In this document: piece after piece, positions 28,224 through 35,100 of the stretch | How the letters are laid out: every line of letters begins with the position of its first letter | Numbering within the stretch: the stretch's first letter is position 1 | Source of the DNA: Corallococcus macrosporus DSM 14697 | Lineage (GTDB): Bacteria > Myxococcota > Myxococcia > Myxococcales > Myxococcaceae | DNA: 64,000 nucleotides | Direction: 5' to 3' | Assembly (NCBI RefSeq): GCF_002305895.1 | Contig: NZ_CP022203.1 | Location: forward strand, 5,434,501-5,498,500 | The notes under the pieces: generated by a model | Told to the model about the DNA's origin: nothing | Databases searched by the model: none | Seen by the model: the letters and a program-made list of their open reading frames with translations, nothing else | Translations under genes and position numbers: made by a program

Positions 28224-28267
28224 ACGCCCGCTGTTGAGTCTGGGCGTTCCTCGTTTCAGATCAACAG
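28224..28267 (+). other. Two mutually exclusive stem-loops after the tiny ORF
   Basis: Stem A pairs ACGCCC (28224-28229) with GGGCGT (28242-28247). Stem B pairs CTGTTGA (28231-28237) with TCAACAG (28261-28267). The two share bases, so only one can form at a time. This may be simple 3' UTR structure or a switch before the terminator. Confidence 0.4.
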
Positions 28268-28270
28268 AGG

Positions 28271-28312
28271 GGGGGTTGATGGGATTCTCCATCAACTCCT
28301 CTTCTCATTTCT
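28271..28312 (+). terminator. Intrinsic terminator of the tiny peptide transcript
   Basis: Stem GGGGTTGATGG (28272-28282) with CCATCAACTCC (28289-28299) and loop GATTCT, followed by TCTTCTCATTTC. It lies about 63 bases after the tiny ORF stop, so the transcript would be roughly 170 bases long. Confidence 0.65.
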
Positions 28313-28645
28313 GGCAACGTCTTGATCTTGCAGGTGCTCGCTCCTGCCAGTGGCTTCCCGGAGTCGTGTGGCTCCTCAACCACAACCTTGCAAGTCGGGC
28401 AGGTTCGCCCGCCGTTTCATCCCTGCTCCGCTGTGTGCCACGCAATCATTGCTGAGTGAATCGGCCTGTTTGAAACGACTCAACACCCTCCTCCGACCTG
28501 CTGAGTCAGCCACTTCGGCCACTCATTGCAGTTTCAATATTTCAATGACAGCAGCTCGCCTCCATCCAGGGGATGCAGCGTTCGGAAAGCCATCACGCCG
28601 TCCCGGGTGATTCCTGCCGCTGCATCTGCCGCAGGAGGCACCCGT

Positions 28646-28962
28646 TGAAGTCGAACGACACGTTGAAGCTTGGAATCGAGCTGGACCGCGCGAACCTCAC
28701 GCGCACCGAGGTGGCGCGCCGGCTCAACATCCCGCCAACGGCACTTGGAAGCTGGGTCCGTGCGGTCCATCCACCGCCCGTCGACCGCTCACAGCTCCTT
28801 CAATCTCATCGCCGACACCTGCGAGGCCCGCGACTCCGCCATCCGGGCGTCCGCCGCCGGCATGTTCTCCACGCTCCTCTCGCAGGGCGTGGCGTTGCCC
28901 TGGGGCACTCAGCCCCTGAGACCTGCGCTGTACTTGCTGCGGCTGGGGGCTACCGGACATAG
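28646..28962 (+). pseudogene. Helix-turn-helix fragment, transposase-like
   Basis: A TTG start behind GCAGGAGG opens MKSNDTLKLGIELDRANLTR, followed by TEVARRLNIPPTALGSWVR. That section resembles the DNA-binding start of IS3-type OrfA proteins or a small HTH regulator. After about residue 45 the frame turns into arginine-rich filler, so the protein is probably truncated or frameshifted. The family cannot be named safely from this length. Confidence 0.35.
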
Positions 28963-29455
28963 AGGCGGCCGGGAACTTCAACGGCATGCTGCTGCGTCTG
29001 TAGAACCAGCCGCGGACACTCTCGCTCAGCACGCGGCGTGAGCAGGTCACCGCCACCCATCCGCTCGCCGTCATCCTCGGCGCTTCCACGTACTCGTACA
29101 TGGGCCGCGCGCTTTCCTGCGTCCTCCTCGTCCACGGCGAGCCCGGCGACCCCATCCCGGTGCGGCCTCCCACCAATCAGCAGGAGCACATGGCCTCGCT
29201 GGCCGAGCTGTGCCTGGGGCCCGACGGGGTCCAGGCGCAGACGGGGGCACGTTCGCCATGGCGGAGGTGCCGGCGCGGCTCAAGGGTGGAACGGCCTGGA
29301 AGCACGCGGGTTCAACGCGAGCGTGGGGTCGCACTCCGTGCGGCCCTGGCGATTGAAGTGTTCACGGAGCGGACTCACCCGCACGCGTCCAGGCCCGACT
29401 GGCGCAGACGTCAGGCCCGCCCCTGAACCCCGTCAGCCCCCCCACATCGTTCCCG

Positions 29456-29483
29456 TTGCCCTCCGGCGGCCATGTGGTATAGA
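29456..29483 (+). promoter_or_regulatory. Possible tRNA promoter
   Basis: TTGCCC (29456-29461), 16-base spacer, TATAGA (29478-29483), about 120 bases upstream of the tRNA. It is the best sigma70-like pair in the stretch, but the distance is long. Confidence 0.35.
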
Positions 29484-29602
29484 GCCGCTCCGAAGCGCGA
29501 AGTACCCGTCCCGTTGTCAAAGCTGTTGCACGGACACCGGGCGAGCAGGTAGGAAAGCAGTGGAAGTTCCGCAGTAAAAGCCGTAGGTTGCAGTCCACTT
29601 AC

Positions 29603-29676
29603 GGCCAGGTAGCTCACCTGGTTAGAGCGGCGGTCTCATAATCCGCAGGTAGTCAGTTCAAGTCTGACCCTGGCCA
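29603..29676 (+). tRNA. tRNA with CAU anticodon (Met, or Ile2)
   Basis: The acceptor stem GGCCAGG (29603-29609) pairs with CCTGGCC (29669-29675) and the discriminator is A. The D arm is AGCTC...GAGC, the anticodon stem GCGGT/...CCGC encloses loop CTCATAA, and the T arm is GTCAG-TTCAAGT-CTGAC. CCA is not encoded. The CAU anticodon with this D loop suits elongator tRNA-Met or the lysidine-modified tRNA-Ile2; it lacks the mismatch at the top of the acceptor stem expected of initiator tRNA. A strong terminator follows directly. Confidence 0.92.
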
Positions 29677-29679
29677 CTA

Positions 29680-29718
29680 CCCCGGCGTCACCTCACGGTG
29701 ACACCGGGGTTTTTCTTT
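29680..29718 (+). terminator. Intrinsic terminator of the tRNA gene
   Basis: Stem CCCCGG-c-GTCACC with GGTGAC-a-CCGGGG (one mismatch) around loop TCAC, followed by TTTTTCTTTT. This is a textbook rho-independent terminator. Confidence 0.93.
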
Positions 29719-30153
29719 TCAGCCCACCTTCTCCAGCATCCACACGTGGCCGTCCGGGTCCTTGAACGTCCCCGAGTAGCCCCAGGGCTTCCGGCCTGGC
29801 TCGGACGGGATGCCGGCCCCAGCCGCCCGAGCCTTGGCGACGAACGCGTCCACCTCGGCCTCCGTCGCCAGGGACAGGCTCAGGATGCACTCCGAAACAC
29901 CCTGCTCCGCGACCGTGTTGCCCCCCGCCACCCAGCCGAAGCCTCCGGTGGGGATGAGCATGAGGCTGACGCCCGCGTTGAGCGAGAAGTGGACGGGCTC
30001 CGGCATCGAGCCGTCCGCCGGCTCAGCGACGAGCCGGAAGCCGAGCCCCTCCCGGTAGAAGCGAAACGCCCGCGCCAGGTCCCGCGTCGGCAGGCTCACG
30101 ACGACATGGGGACCGCGCGGTGCCAGGTCCTGCGGAGAAGCTTGCGAAGCCAC
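29719..30153 (-). CDS. VOC-family (glyoxalase/PhnB-like) protein
   Basis: 144 residues from the chosen GTG, which has TGGAGG five bases upstream; the frame is open further but without a ribosome site. A vicinal-oxygen-chelate fold is seen in HVVVSLPTRDLARAFRFYREGLGFRL at the start and YSGTFKDPDGHVWMLEKV at the end. Members bind a metal and serve as dioxygenases, isomerases or drug-binding resistance proteins; which one this is cannot be told. It is transcribed toward the tRNA terminator and ends next to it. Confidence 0.8.
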   Translation of the reverse strand: MASQASPQDLAPRGPHVVVSLPTRDLARAFRFYREGLGFRLVAEPADGSMPEPVHFSLNAGVSLMLIPTGGFGWVAGGNTVAEQGVSECILSLSLATEAEVDAFVAKARAAGAGIPSEPGRKPWGYSGTFKDPDGHVWMLEKVG

Positions 30154-30221
30154 GATGACCTCCAGAAAAGGGGTTCCTGTGCGTAGACGCCCCTGAGCGC
30201 CCGGAATCATCGCCTGCCCCA

Positions 30222-30256
30222 CGGAAAAGGGCCGGGGCTGACGCCTCCCCGGCCCG
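30222..30256 (-). terminator. Intrinsic terminator after the lipoprotein gene
   Basis: On the minus strand a perfect 9-bp stem GGGCCGGGG/CCCCGGCCC with a 9-base loop is followed by TTTTCCGT, just after the stop at 30265. Confidence 0.8.
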
Positions 30257-30264
30257 GCTACGGC

Positions 30265-30789
30265 CTACTGGCAGTCGCTCAGCGGGAAGTCGTAGTCGCG
30301 GCGCGGCGTCTGACCCGGCTCCTGGTTGATGGCCGCGACGCTCAGGTCGCTGTAGCTCACCGTCGTGCTGCTGCCGAGGACCATCTGCGTCCGCTGCACG
30401 CGCGTGGTCGACAGGATCACCTTGCCCAGGTAGTTGCCCGGCCGCACGCTGAAGCAGTTCAGGATGCGCGCGTCCACCGTGGACCGCCGGCACTGCTCGT
30501 ACTGCCCCAGCACGAGGCGCGTCATTCCGTCGGGGGACTCGGAGTTCCGGTCCTCGTACGTATACGTGGCCTCGAAGCCGGTCGCCGTCTGGACGACCTC
30601 CAGGTACGAGCCGCCCTGGAACTCGTCACAGCGCAGCACCAGGTCGCCCACGACGCCCTGCTTCACCTCGACCGTACCGCCCACCACCTCGGCGCCGGCC
30701 ATCGGGTCCTGCTGCTGCTCGCCGTTGCAGCCCGTGCCCAGAACAGCGCTCATCAGAATCATCGCGGAGAAACGAAGGGGGGAACGCAT
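30265..30789 (-). CDS. Hypothetical lipoprotein
   Basis: 174 residues. The signal sequence MRSPLRFSAMILMSAVLGTGC ends in a lipid-attachment Cys21. The mature part contains four further cysteines (in LRCDEF, YEQCRR, LNCFSV and LSDCQ) that could form disulfides, and a mostly beta character. No family is recognised. An AGGAG-type site precedes the ATG used here. It is a single gene with its own terminator, probably anchored in the cell envelope. Confidence 0.75.
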   Translation of the reverse strand: MRSPLRFSAMILMSAVLGTGCNGEQQQDPMAGAEVVGGTVEVKQGVVGDLVLRCDEFQGGSYLEVVQTATGFEATYTYEDRNSESPDGMTRLVLGQYEQCRRSTVDARILNCFSVRPGNYLGKVILSTTRVQRTQMVLGSSTTVSYSDLSVAAINQEPGQTPRRDYDFPLSDCQ

Positions 30790-30908
30790 GCCAGCTCCTG
30801 AAGAAAGGTCCGGGTCATCCCGGACCTCACACATAGGAGCTTTTCCGGAGATGGAGCGCAATCCACTTCTCCGTCACATCCCGCCATCCACCCGGTGAGT
30901 CCCAGCGC

Positions 30909-31481
30909 TCACGGCATCCGCAGCGCCGTCCACAGCGACAGGGCCCCGAAGACGAAGAAGAGGCTGGCGGCGGCCCAGCGCACCCAGGCCATCTGCACGC
31001 GGCCCGCGAGCCGGTCCCCCAGGAACACGGCCAGCCCGTCCGACAGCAGCATCCCCAGCGTGGTGCCCATCGTCACCGTCACCGGGGCCTGGTAGCGCGC
31101 GGCCACCGCCATGGTGGCGAGCTGCGTCTTGTCCCCCATCTCCGCCAGGAAGAAGAGGACGACGGTGGTGAGGAAGGCCCCGAAGCGCGGCGGCTTGCCA
31201 CCGTCCTCGTCCAGCGTGTCCGGCTTGAGCGTCCACAGGCCGAAGCCGATGAAGAGCACCGCCAGGAGCAGCGCCATCCACTTCGCGGGGACGTGCGCGG
31301 ACACCCAGCTCCCCACGCTGGAGGCCAGCGCGTGGTTGGCCACCGTGGCGACGAAGATGCCCGCCAGCACATGCCACGGTTTGCGAAACCGCGTGGCCAG
31401 CGAGAACGCGAGCAACTGCGTCTTGTCCCCCATCTCACTGGCGGCCACCAACACGAACGAACCCACGAGCGCTTCCAGCAT
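30909..31481 (-). CDS. GDT1/UPF0016-family manganese exporter
   Basis: 190 residues, six hydrophobic segments and the duplicated family motif E-x-G-D-K-T at 16-20 (SEMGDKTQ) and 114-118 (AEMGDKTQ), which forms the cation site. Bacterial members (MneA/Mnx type) export Mn2+. An acidic cytosolic loop (DTLDEDGGKPP) links the two halves. The ATG at 31481 is chosen because GAGGGAG lies just upstream. A yybP-ykoY type riboswitch and a good promoter precede the gene, which supports Mn control and Mn export. Confidence 0.92.
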   Translation of the reverse strand: MLEALVGSFVLVAASEMGDKTQLLAFSLATRFRKPWHVLAGIFVATVANHALASSVGSWVSAHVPAKWMALLLAVLFIGFGLWTLKPDTLDEDGGKPPRFGAFLTTVVLFFLAEMGDKTQLATMAVAARYQAPVTVTMGTTLGMLLSDGLAVFLGDRLAGRVQMAWVRWAAASLFFVFGALSLWTALRMP

Positions 31482-31554
31482 CACCACTCCCTCGCGACAT
31501 CAGGGCCGGGGTTCAGGCTCGTGGGAGACGCCAGGGCAGCACGCGCGCACGACA

Positions 31555-31700
31555 GACCTCGGCCAGGAAGAATCGACAATCCCTGTCCGAAGGTCTCGTT
31601 CGTCTCGCGGACATCACGAGGTGGGGGCCCGGGCCGTCTCCGGCCAGTGTGTCGAGCTTCCCGCCGCCAGCGCCGCTGGCGTGAACTACTCCCCTAAGGC
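31555..31700 (-). promoter_or_regulatory. yybP-ykoY (Mn2+) riboswitch
   Basis: The transcript begins with the diagnostic TTAGGGGAGTAGTTCACGCC, and later has GAGACGAACGAGACCTT. The sequence AGACCTTCGG can then pair with CCGAGGTCT further on, a likely expression platform. Known yybP-ykoY aptamers bind Mn2+ and switch on Mn exporters of the GDT1/MntP kind, which fits the gene downstream. The limits are approximate. Confidence 0.8.
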
Positions 31701-31707
31701 AAGCCGC

Positions 31708-31736
31708 GAAGTAGCAGCGCGATATCGCCCTGTCAA
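31708..31736 (-). promoter_or_regulatory. Promoter of the Mn exporter transcript
   Basis: Minus-strand TTGACA (31731-31736), a 17-base spacer and TACTTC (31708-31713). It sits directly before the riboswitch aptamer. Confidence 0.65.
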
Positions 31737-31781
31737 CGCGAGGTGCGGGGTGGCTCGCGTGCCCGGGCACCGGCGCATTTT

Positions 31782-31824
31782 TTGACGGCGTGCCTGTCCG
31801 CCCGCCTAATGCCGCGGACAGGCA
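31782..31824 (+). promoter_or_regulatory. Promoter with overlapping palindromic operator
   Basis: TTGACG (31782-31787), 17-base spacer, CCTAAT (31805-31810). A perfect 11-bp inverted repeat, TGCCTGTCCGC (31791-31801) and GCGGACAGGCA (31814-31824), brackets the -10. That placement fits a repressor site; the RHH protein encoded just downstream is the obvious candidate (autoregulation, inferred). Confidence 0.55.
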
Positions 31825-31862
31825 GGTAGCGGCCTGTAGCAGCCACGCCCGGAGGAAGTCCG

Positions 31863-32120
31863 ATGCAGGATGGAAGCGCCAGTCCCCTGAGCCCCGAGGC
31901 TCCGTCGTCCCCGGCGGCCACGGAAGTGTCTGTCGAGGTCCGTGGCCCGGACGCCGACATTGTCTCCACCCACGTCCTGGTCCCCGAGGAGCAGGTCCAG
32001 AAGCTGCGCGAGCTGGCGCGGCGGACCCGCATCCACCAGAGCGAGTACCTGCGCGAGGCCGTGGAGGACCTGCTCAGCAAGTACGGCCGGGGCACGCCCA
32101 AGGAGGAAGGCCAGTCATGA
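31863..32120 (+). CDS. Ribbon-helix-helix DNA-binding protein
   Basis: 85 residues. The C-terminal half is a ribbon-helix-helix fold: a strand (STHVLVPEEQ) then helices QVQKLRELARRTR and HQSEYLREAVEDLLSKYG (about 38-78). A proline/serine-rich N-terminal tail precedes it. Such proteins bind palindromic operators as dimers, often as antitoxins or autoregulators. GGAGGAAG lies just before the ATG. The next small gene overlaps by ATGA, so the pair is co-translated. No toxin-like partner is visible. Confidence 0.82.
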   Translation: MQDGSASPLSPEAPSSPAATEVSVEVRGPDADIVSTHVLVPEEQVQKLRELARRTRIHQSEYLREAVEDLLSKYGRGTPKEEGQS

Positions 32121-32293
32121 GGGCAGCCGCTGTCGCGCCTCGCGTGTCGCTCCTTCCTCGCACGCCCGAGCTGATTCCCGCCTCGATGCTGCGCGACGCC
32201 GACGCGGCCCGCACGCCTCGCACCCGCCTGGCGGCCGAGCGGCCGGCCTCCATTCGCGAGGCCATCATCCGCTGGCTGGCCCACGAGCTCTGA
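32117..32293 (+). CDS. Small 58-aa protein coupled to the RHH gene
   Basis: The ATG overlaps the RHH gene stop (ATGA) and has AGGAGGAAGG upstream, so it is very likely translated. The C-terminal part RPASIREAIIRWLAHEL resembles the last helix of a ribbon-helix-helix protein. The N-terminal part (RVSLLPRTPELIPASMLRDA) is unassigned. It could form a mixed dimer with its neighbour or act as a small partner. No toxin signature is seen. Confidence 0.6.
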   Translation: MRAAAVAPRVSLLPRTPELIPASMLRDADAARTPRTRLAAERPASIREAIIRWLAHEL

Positions 32294-32300
32294 CACCCCG

Positions 32301-32328
32301 CGTCCGGCCCCCACCTGGAGGCCGGACG
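32301..32328 (+). terminator. Hairpin after the RHH pair
   Basis: Perfect 9-bp stem CGTCCGGCC/GGCCGGACG with a 10-base loop, 7 bases after the stop. There is no U tract. Confidence 0.45.
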
Positions 32329-32381
32329 TGACGCCGGGGTAGGCTCCGCGACTCCTTTCATCAGCAGGAGCCCCACACCCC

Positions 32382-32879
32382 ATGCGTCTCCCGTTCGTCA
32401 GCGCCGCGCTCGCGCTCGCCGCCGCCGGCTGTGCCACCTCCGGCTTCGACAAGCTCTACCCTGGCATGTCGTCCCATCAGGTCGTCGAGGCCATGGGCTC
32501 CGGCCCCACCCGCGCGCAGGAGTTCCCGGACAGCTCCACCGCCTGGTACTACGGCGAGGACCGCTGCGTGCTGATGCGCGAGGACAAGGTCGTCGCCAAG
32601 GCCACGTCCGAGGACAGCACCACCCTCAACACCCCCGTCGTCTCCGTGCGTGACACCTCGAAGGCGCTCTGCGCGCCCGAAGGCCACGCCTCCGCGGAGC
32701 AGCGGGAGCAGACCATCGAAACCCCCTTCGGCAGCCTCAAGGGCAACATCGACCCGAAGGCCGCCATGGAGAAGGTGAAGAACGTGGTGACGGGCAAGAG
32801 CGGCAGCGACACCGCCCCCGCCGCGAAGACGGAAGGCGCGCCCGCCGAGACGGAGCAGGCCGCGTCGCCCACGCCGTAG
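32382..32879 (+). CDS. Lipoprotein with SmpA/BamE-like domain
   Basis: 165 residues. The signal peptide ends at lipid Cys17 (ALAAAGC). The segment FDKLYPGMSSHQVVEAMGSGPTRAQEF followed by TAWYYGEDRCVLMREDKVV is the typical start of small outer-membrane lipoproteins of the SmpA/OmlA (BamE) fold, though the match is only to the pattern G-M-s-x-x-x-V. The C-terminal 40 residues are alanine, proline and glutamate rich and probably disordered. It is a single gene facing the flippase-like gene across a hairpin-rich gap. Confidence 0.7.
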   Translation: MRLPFVSAALALAAAGCATSGFDKLYPGMSSHQVVEAMGSGPTRAQEFPDSSTAWYYGEDRCVLMREDKVVAKATSEDSTTLNTPVVSVRDTSKALCAPEGHASAEQREQTIETPFGSLKGNIDPKAAMEKVKNVVTGKSGSDTAPAAKTEGAPAETEQAASPTP

Positions 32880-32895
32880 GTGACGATGCGCGAGG

Positions 32896-32983
32896 GGGGG
32901 CCGGAAGCAGCACCGGCCCCCGCGCCGCTAACCCAAGCGGCCGGCGCCGCCGCGATGGCCGGGGCCGTAGAACCCACGGCCCC
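32896..32983. terminator. Two hairpins between convergent genes
   Basis: GGGGGCCGG/CCGGCCCCC (32896-32921, loop 8) and GGGGCCGT/ACGGCCCC (32961-32983, loop 7) lie between two converging genes. No T tracts are present, so they may block transcription in either direction. Confidence 0.5.
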
Positions 32984-32995
32984 CGCGCCCCGGAC

Positions 32996-34063
32996 TCAGG
33001 CGGACGGAGCCGCCGCCTCGCCGTCCTTGTCGTCCAGCTTGCCGGCGATGTCCTTGAACGACAGGTGGCCCATGGACAGCAGGATGAGGCCCAGGCCCAC
33101 CTGCTGCACCGTCTGGCACAGCCACATCACGTTGGCGTAGGCCAGCCCGCTGGCGTTCACCGCGGCGGCCGGCAGGAAGAGGCTCAGGCCCACCTTCGTG
33201 GCCGCCTGGAACGTGCCCATCATCCCCGGCGCCGCGGGGATCATCAGCCCCACCACCAGCACGCCCAGCACCACGTAGGCCTGGAAGAGCGTCAGGTCCA
33301 TGGGCTCGCAGACGGTGCCGGGCGCCGCGCCCGAGCAGTCAAAGGCGTTGGCCAGCAGGGACATGCCCGCGCCATTCACGCCCCAGTACAGCGCCGTGTA
33401 GAGGAAGAAGAGCGCGATCTGCCGCCCCTTGGGGAGCTGCCGCATGGCGCCCACGAAGGTGTCGACGATGTCCGCCACCTTGTCCGCCACCGGCGGCGCC
33501 AGCCGGCCCACCGTGGCCCGGACCAGGTTCACCGTGCGCTGCTGCTGCCACAGGCCGAAGAGGAGGAACGCCAGGCCACCGCCGAACACCGCGAACATCA
33601 GCCACGAGCCCAGCTTGACGTAGCGGATCTCCGGCGTCTCGGTGGGGACGAAGAAGAGCAGCACCCGCAGCATCAACGCCACGAAGAGGCCGTCCACGAT
33701 GCGCTCCAGCACCACCGACGTCATGGCCGCGCTGCGGCGGATGCCACTGCGCTGCGCGATGAGGAAGGGCCGCGCGAACTCCCCCAGGCGGAAGGGCAGC
33801 ACCAGCAGCATCATGAAGCCGATGCCGGACGCCTCGTTCAGCTTGCGGAACGGGACGTGCTCCAGCCCCGACAGCAGGCACCCCCAGCGCAGGGTGCGGA
33901 ACAGGTGGATGGCCAGCAAGCAGCCGAAGTACGGCACCAGCCACGCGTAGTTGGCCGACTTCAGGCTGGCCAACTGCGTGGCCCAGTCCGTGTCCCGGAA
34001 GGCCCACCACATGAAGAGGAAGGTGACCAGGAGGCTGGCCAGGAGTTTGACGGCACGTTTCAC
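32996..34063 (-). CDS. UPF0104/YbhN-like flippase-domain membrane protein
   Basis: 355 residues with about eight membrane segments. The family pattern is visible in LFRTLRWGCLLSGL (about 55-68), LVLPFRLGEFARPFLIAQRSGI (about 87-108) and LGVLVVGLMIPAAPGMMGTFQ, as in the lysylphosphatidylglycerol synthase membrane domain and YbhN/AglD proteins. The catalytic aminoacyl-transfer domain of full MprF is absent, so it is more likely a lipid or glycan-lipid flippase-type protein. The CpsB-like phosphatase gene stops a few bases away on the same strand, so an envelope polysaccharide link is possible. Confidence 0.85.
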   Translation of the reverse strand: MKRAVKLLASLLVTFLFMWWAFRDTDWATQLASLKSANYAWLVPYFGCLLAIHLFRTLRWGCLLSGLEHVPFRKLNEASGIGFMMLLVLPFRLGEFARPFLIAQRSGIRRSAAMTSVVLERIVDGLFVALMLRVLLFFVPTETPEIRYVKLGSWLMFAVFGGGLAFLLFGLWQQQRTVNLVRATVGRLAPPVADKVADIVDTFVGAMRQLPKGRQIALFFLYTALYWGVNGAGMSLLANAFDCSGAAPGTVCEPMDLTLFQAYVVLGVLVVGLMIPAAPGMMGTFQAATKVGLSLFLPAAAVNASGLAYANVMWLCQTVQQVGLGLILLSMGHLSFKDIAGKLDDKDGEAAAPSA

Positions 34064-34080
34064 GGCGGCCGGGTATACCG

Positions 34081-34812
34081 TCAGTCCGGGTCGGACTCCA
34101 GCGACTCACCTGCCAACAGGCTCGCGGGATTGTCCCTCATGAGACGTGCGCAGGCCGCGTCCCCCGCCCTGCTCCGCAGCTCCGCCAGCGAGCGGCCCAC
34201 CCAGTCCCGCGCCCCCACCGGGCCATGCAGGTCCGTGGCCCCCACCGCGTAGAGCCCGTCCTCCAGGAAGGCGCGGGACAGCTTCTTCGCCGTACCGCCA
34301 TAGCGGCCGATGAGCGCTCCGATATCCAGTTGCAACAGTGCCCCGGCTTGCACGGCCTGGGCGGCGCGGCCCTTGCGCTCGAACTCCAGGCAGCGCTCGG
34401 GGTGCGCCAGCAGCGGCACCACGCCCTTGGTGCGGATGCGGAAGAGGATGTCCGGCAGCGCGGGCACGGGCGCGGTGTAGGGCAGCTCGACGAGCACGTA
34501 GCGGCCCGGGCCCAGCTTGCGCGCCTGCGGCGTGCCAATGCCACGCAGGAAGGCCTCATCCAGCACGTTCTCCGCGTTGCGCCCCAGCGCCAGGGGGATG
34601 CGCTCGCGCTCCAGGGCCTCCGCCAGCTCCGCGCGGCGCGCGTCCACCACCTCCACGGGGGCGTATTCAGGGCGCGCGTGCGGGCTGGGCGCGACGGTGG
34701 AGAAGCCAAGGTCGACCAGCGCACGCGCCATCTCCAGCGCGTCTTCCAGTGTGCGTGCCCCGTCATCCACGCCGGGCAGCAGGTGGCAGTGCAGGTCGAC
34801 GAAGCCGCTCAT
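34081..34812 (-). CDS. CpsB/CapC-type PHP tyrosine phosphatase
   Basis: 243 residues, the family length. The PHP metal motifs are present: DLHCHLLPGVDDGA (6-19), SPHARPEY (about 43-50), ENVLDE, LLAHPERC and GATDLHGP. In other bacteria CpsB/YwqE enzymes are Mn-dependent phosphatases of capsule tyrosine kinases and control polysaccharide export. It starts with an ATGA overlap on the yacG stop and lies just upstream of the flippase-like gene, giving a three-gene minus-strand set. Confidence 0.9.
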   Translation of the reverse strand: MSGFVDLHCHLLPGVDDGARTLEDALEMARALVDLGFSTVAPSPHARPEYAPVEVVDARRAELAEALERERIPLALGRNAENVLDEAFLRGIGTPQARKLGPGRYVLVELPYTAPVPALPDILFRIRTKGVVPLLAHPERCLEFERKGRAAQAVQAGALLQLDIGALIGRYGGTAKKLSRAFLEDGLYAVGATDLHGPVGARDWVGRSLAELRSRAGDAACARLMRDNPASLLAGESLESDPD

Positions 34813-35018
34813 GCGTCGCCGCGCTGGCGCTCCGGGTGGCTGTCGGCGGGCAGCTCGTCCTCCCGCTCATCGGCTTGCCGGTCGGGCACGCGGTACTCCT
34901 CGCCCAGCCACCGGCCGAGGTCCACCGCGCGGCAGCGCTTGGAGCAGAAGGGAAACGCGGAGTTCTCCGTGCGCGGAGGAACGGGCTTCTGGCAGATGGC
35001 ACACGTCGGGGTCGTCAT
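34809..35018 (-). CDS. yacG: DNA gyrase inhibitor YacG
   Basis: 69 residues, the usual size. The zinc site is a pair of CxxC-type motifs, CAICQK at 6-11 and FCSKRC at about 28-33, followed by the conserved RAVDLGRWLGEEYRVP. YacG binds GyrB and blocks gyrase from DNA. The start at MTTPTCAIC is set by the motif position; the longer open frame upstream is arginine/serine filler. The stop overlaps the start of the CpsB-like gene. Confidence 0.93.
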   Translation of the reverse strand: MTTPTCAICQKPVPPRTENSAFPFCSKRCRAVDLGRWLGEEYRVPDRQADEREDELPADSHPERQRGDA

Positions 35019-35100
35019 GATGGACAGTGTTCTAGATAAGCGTTGACGCTCTCGCGAGCCAGGATGTTTCGTGCCCGCCATCCCGCTGGAGGTCCCCGCC

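Larger units (their letters stand above)
28313..29602. other. Decayed intergenic region before the tRNA
   Basis: About 1.3 kb without an intact gene. The first 250 bases are lower in GC and non-coding in style. The rest contains short coding-like scraps in several plus-strand frames: a helix-turn-helix scrap from 28646, one near 28795-28920 (SFNLIADTCEARDSAIRASA), and one near 29045-29250 (HPLAVILGASTYSYMGRALS). Each is broken by frame changes and stops. It reads as eroded mobile or accessory DNA next to a tRNA gene; no inverted-repeat ends or intact transposase are visible. Confidence 0.5.

Noticed and set aside
28279-28455. 58-codon ORF (MGFSINSSSHFWQRLDL...) behind GAGGGGGG, near the tiny peptide gene
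   Set aside because: Its start lies inside the terminator hairpin, third positions are not GC-rich, and the composition looks non-coding. It was considered as a second peptide precursor but it has no GG site.
28560-29400. Intact insertion sequence or prophage
   Set aside because: Only scraps with a helix-turn-helix resemblance are present; no terminal inverted repeats, target duplications or full transposase could be found.
32117-32293. Toxin gene next to the RHH antitoxin-like gene
   Set aside because: The 58-residue product has no RelE, PIN, Fic or other toxin motif and looks like a second RHH-type protein.
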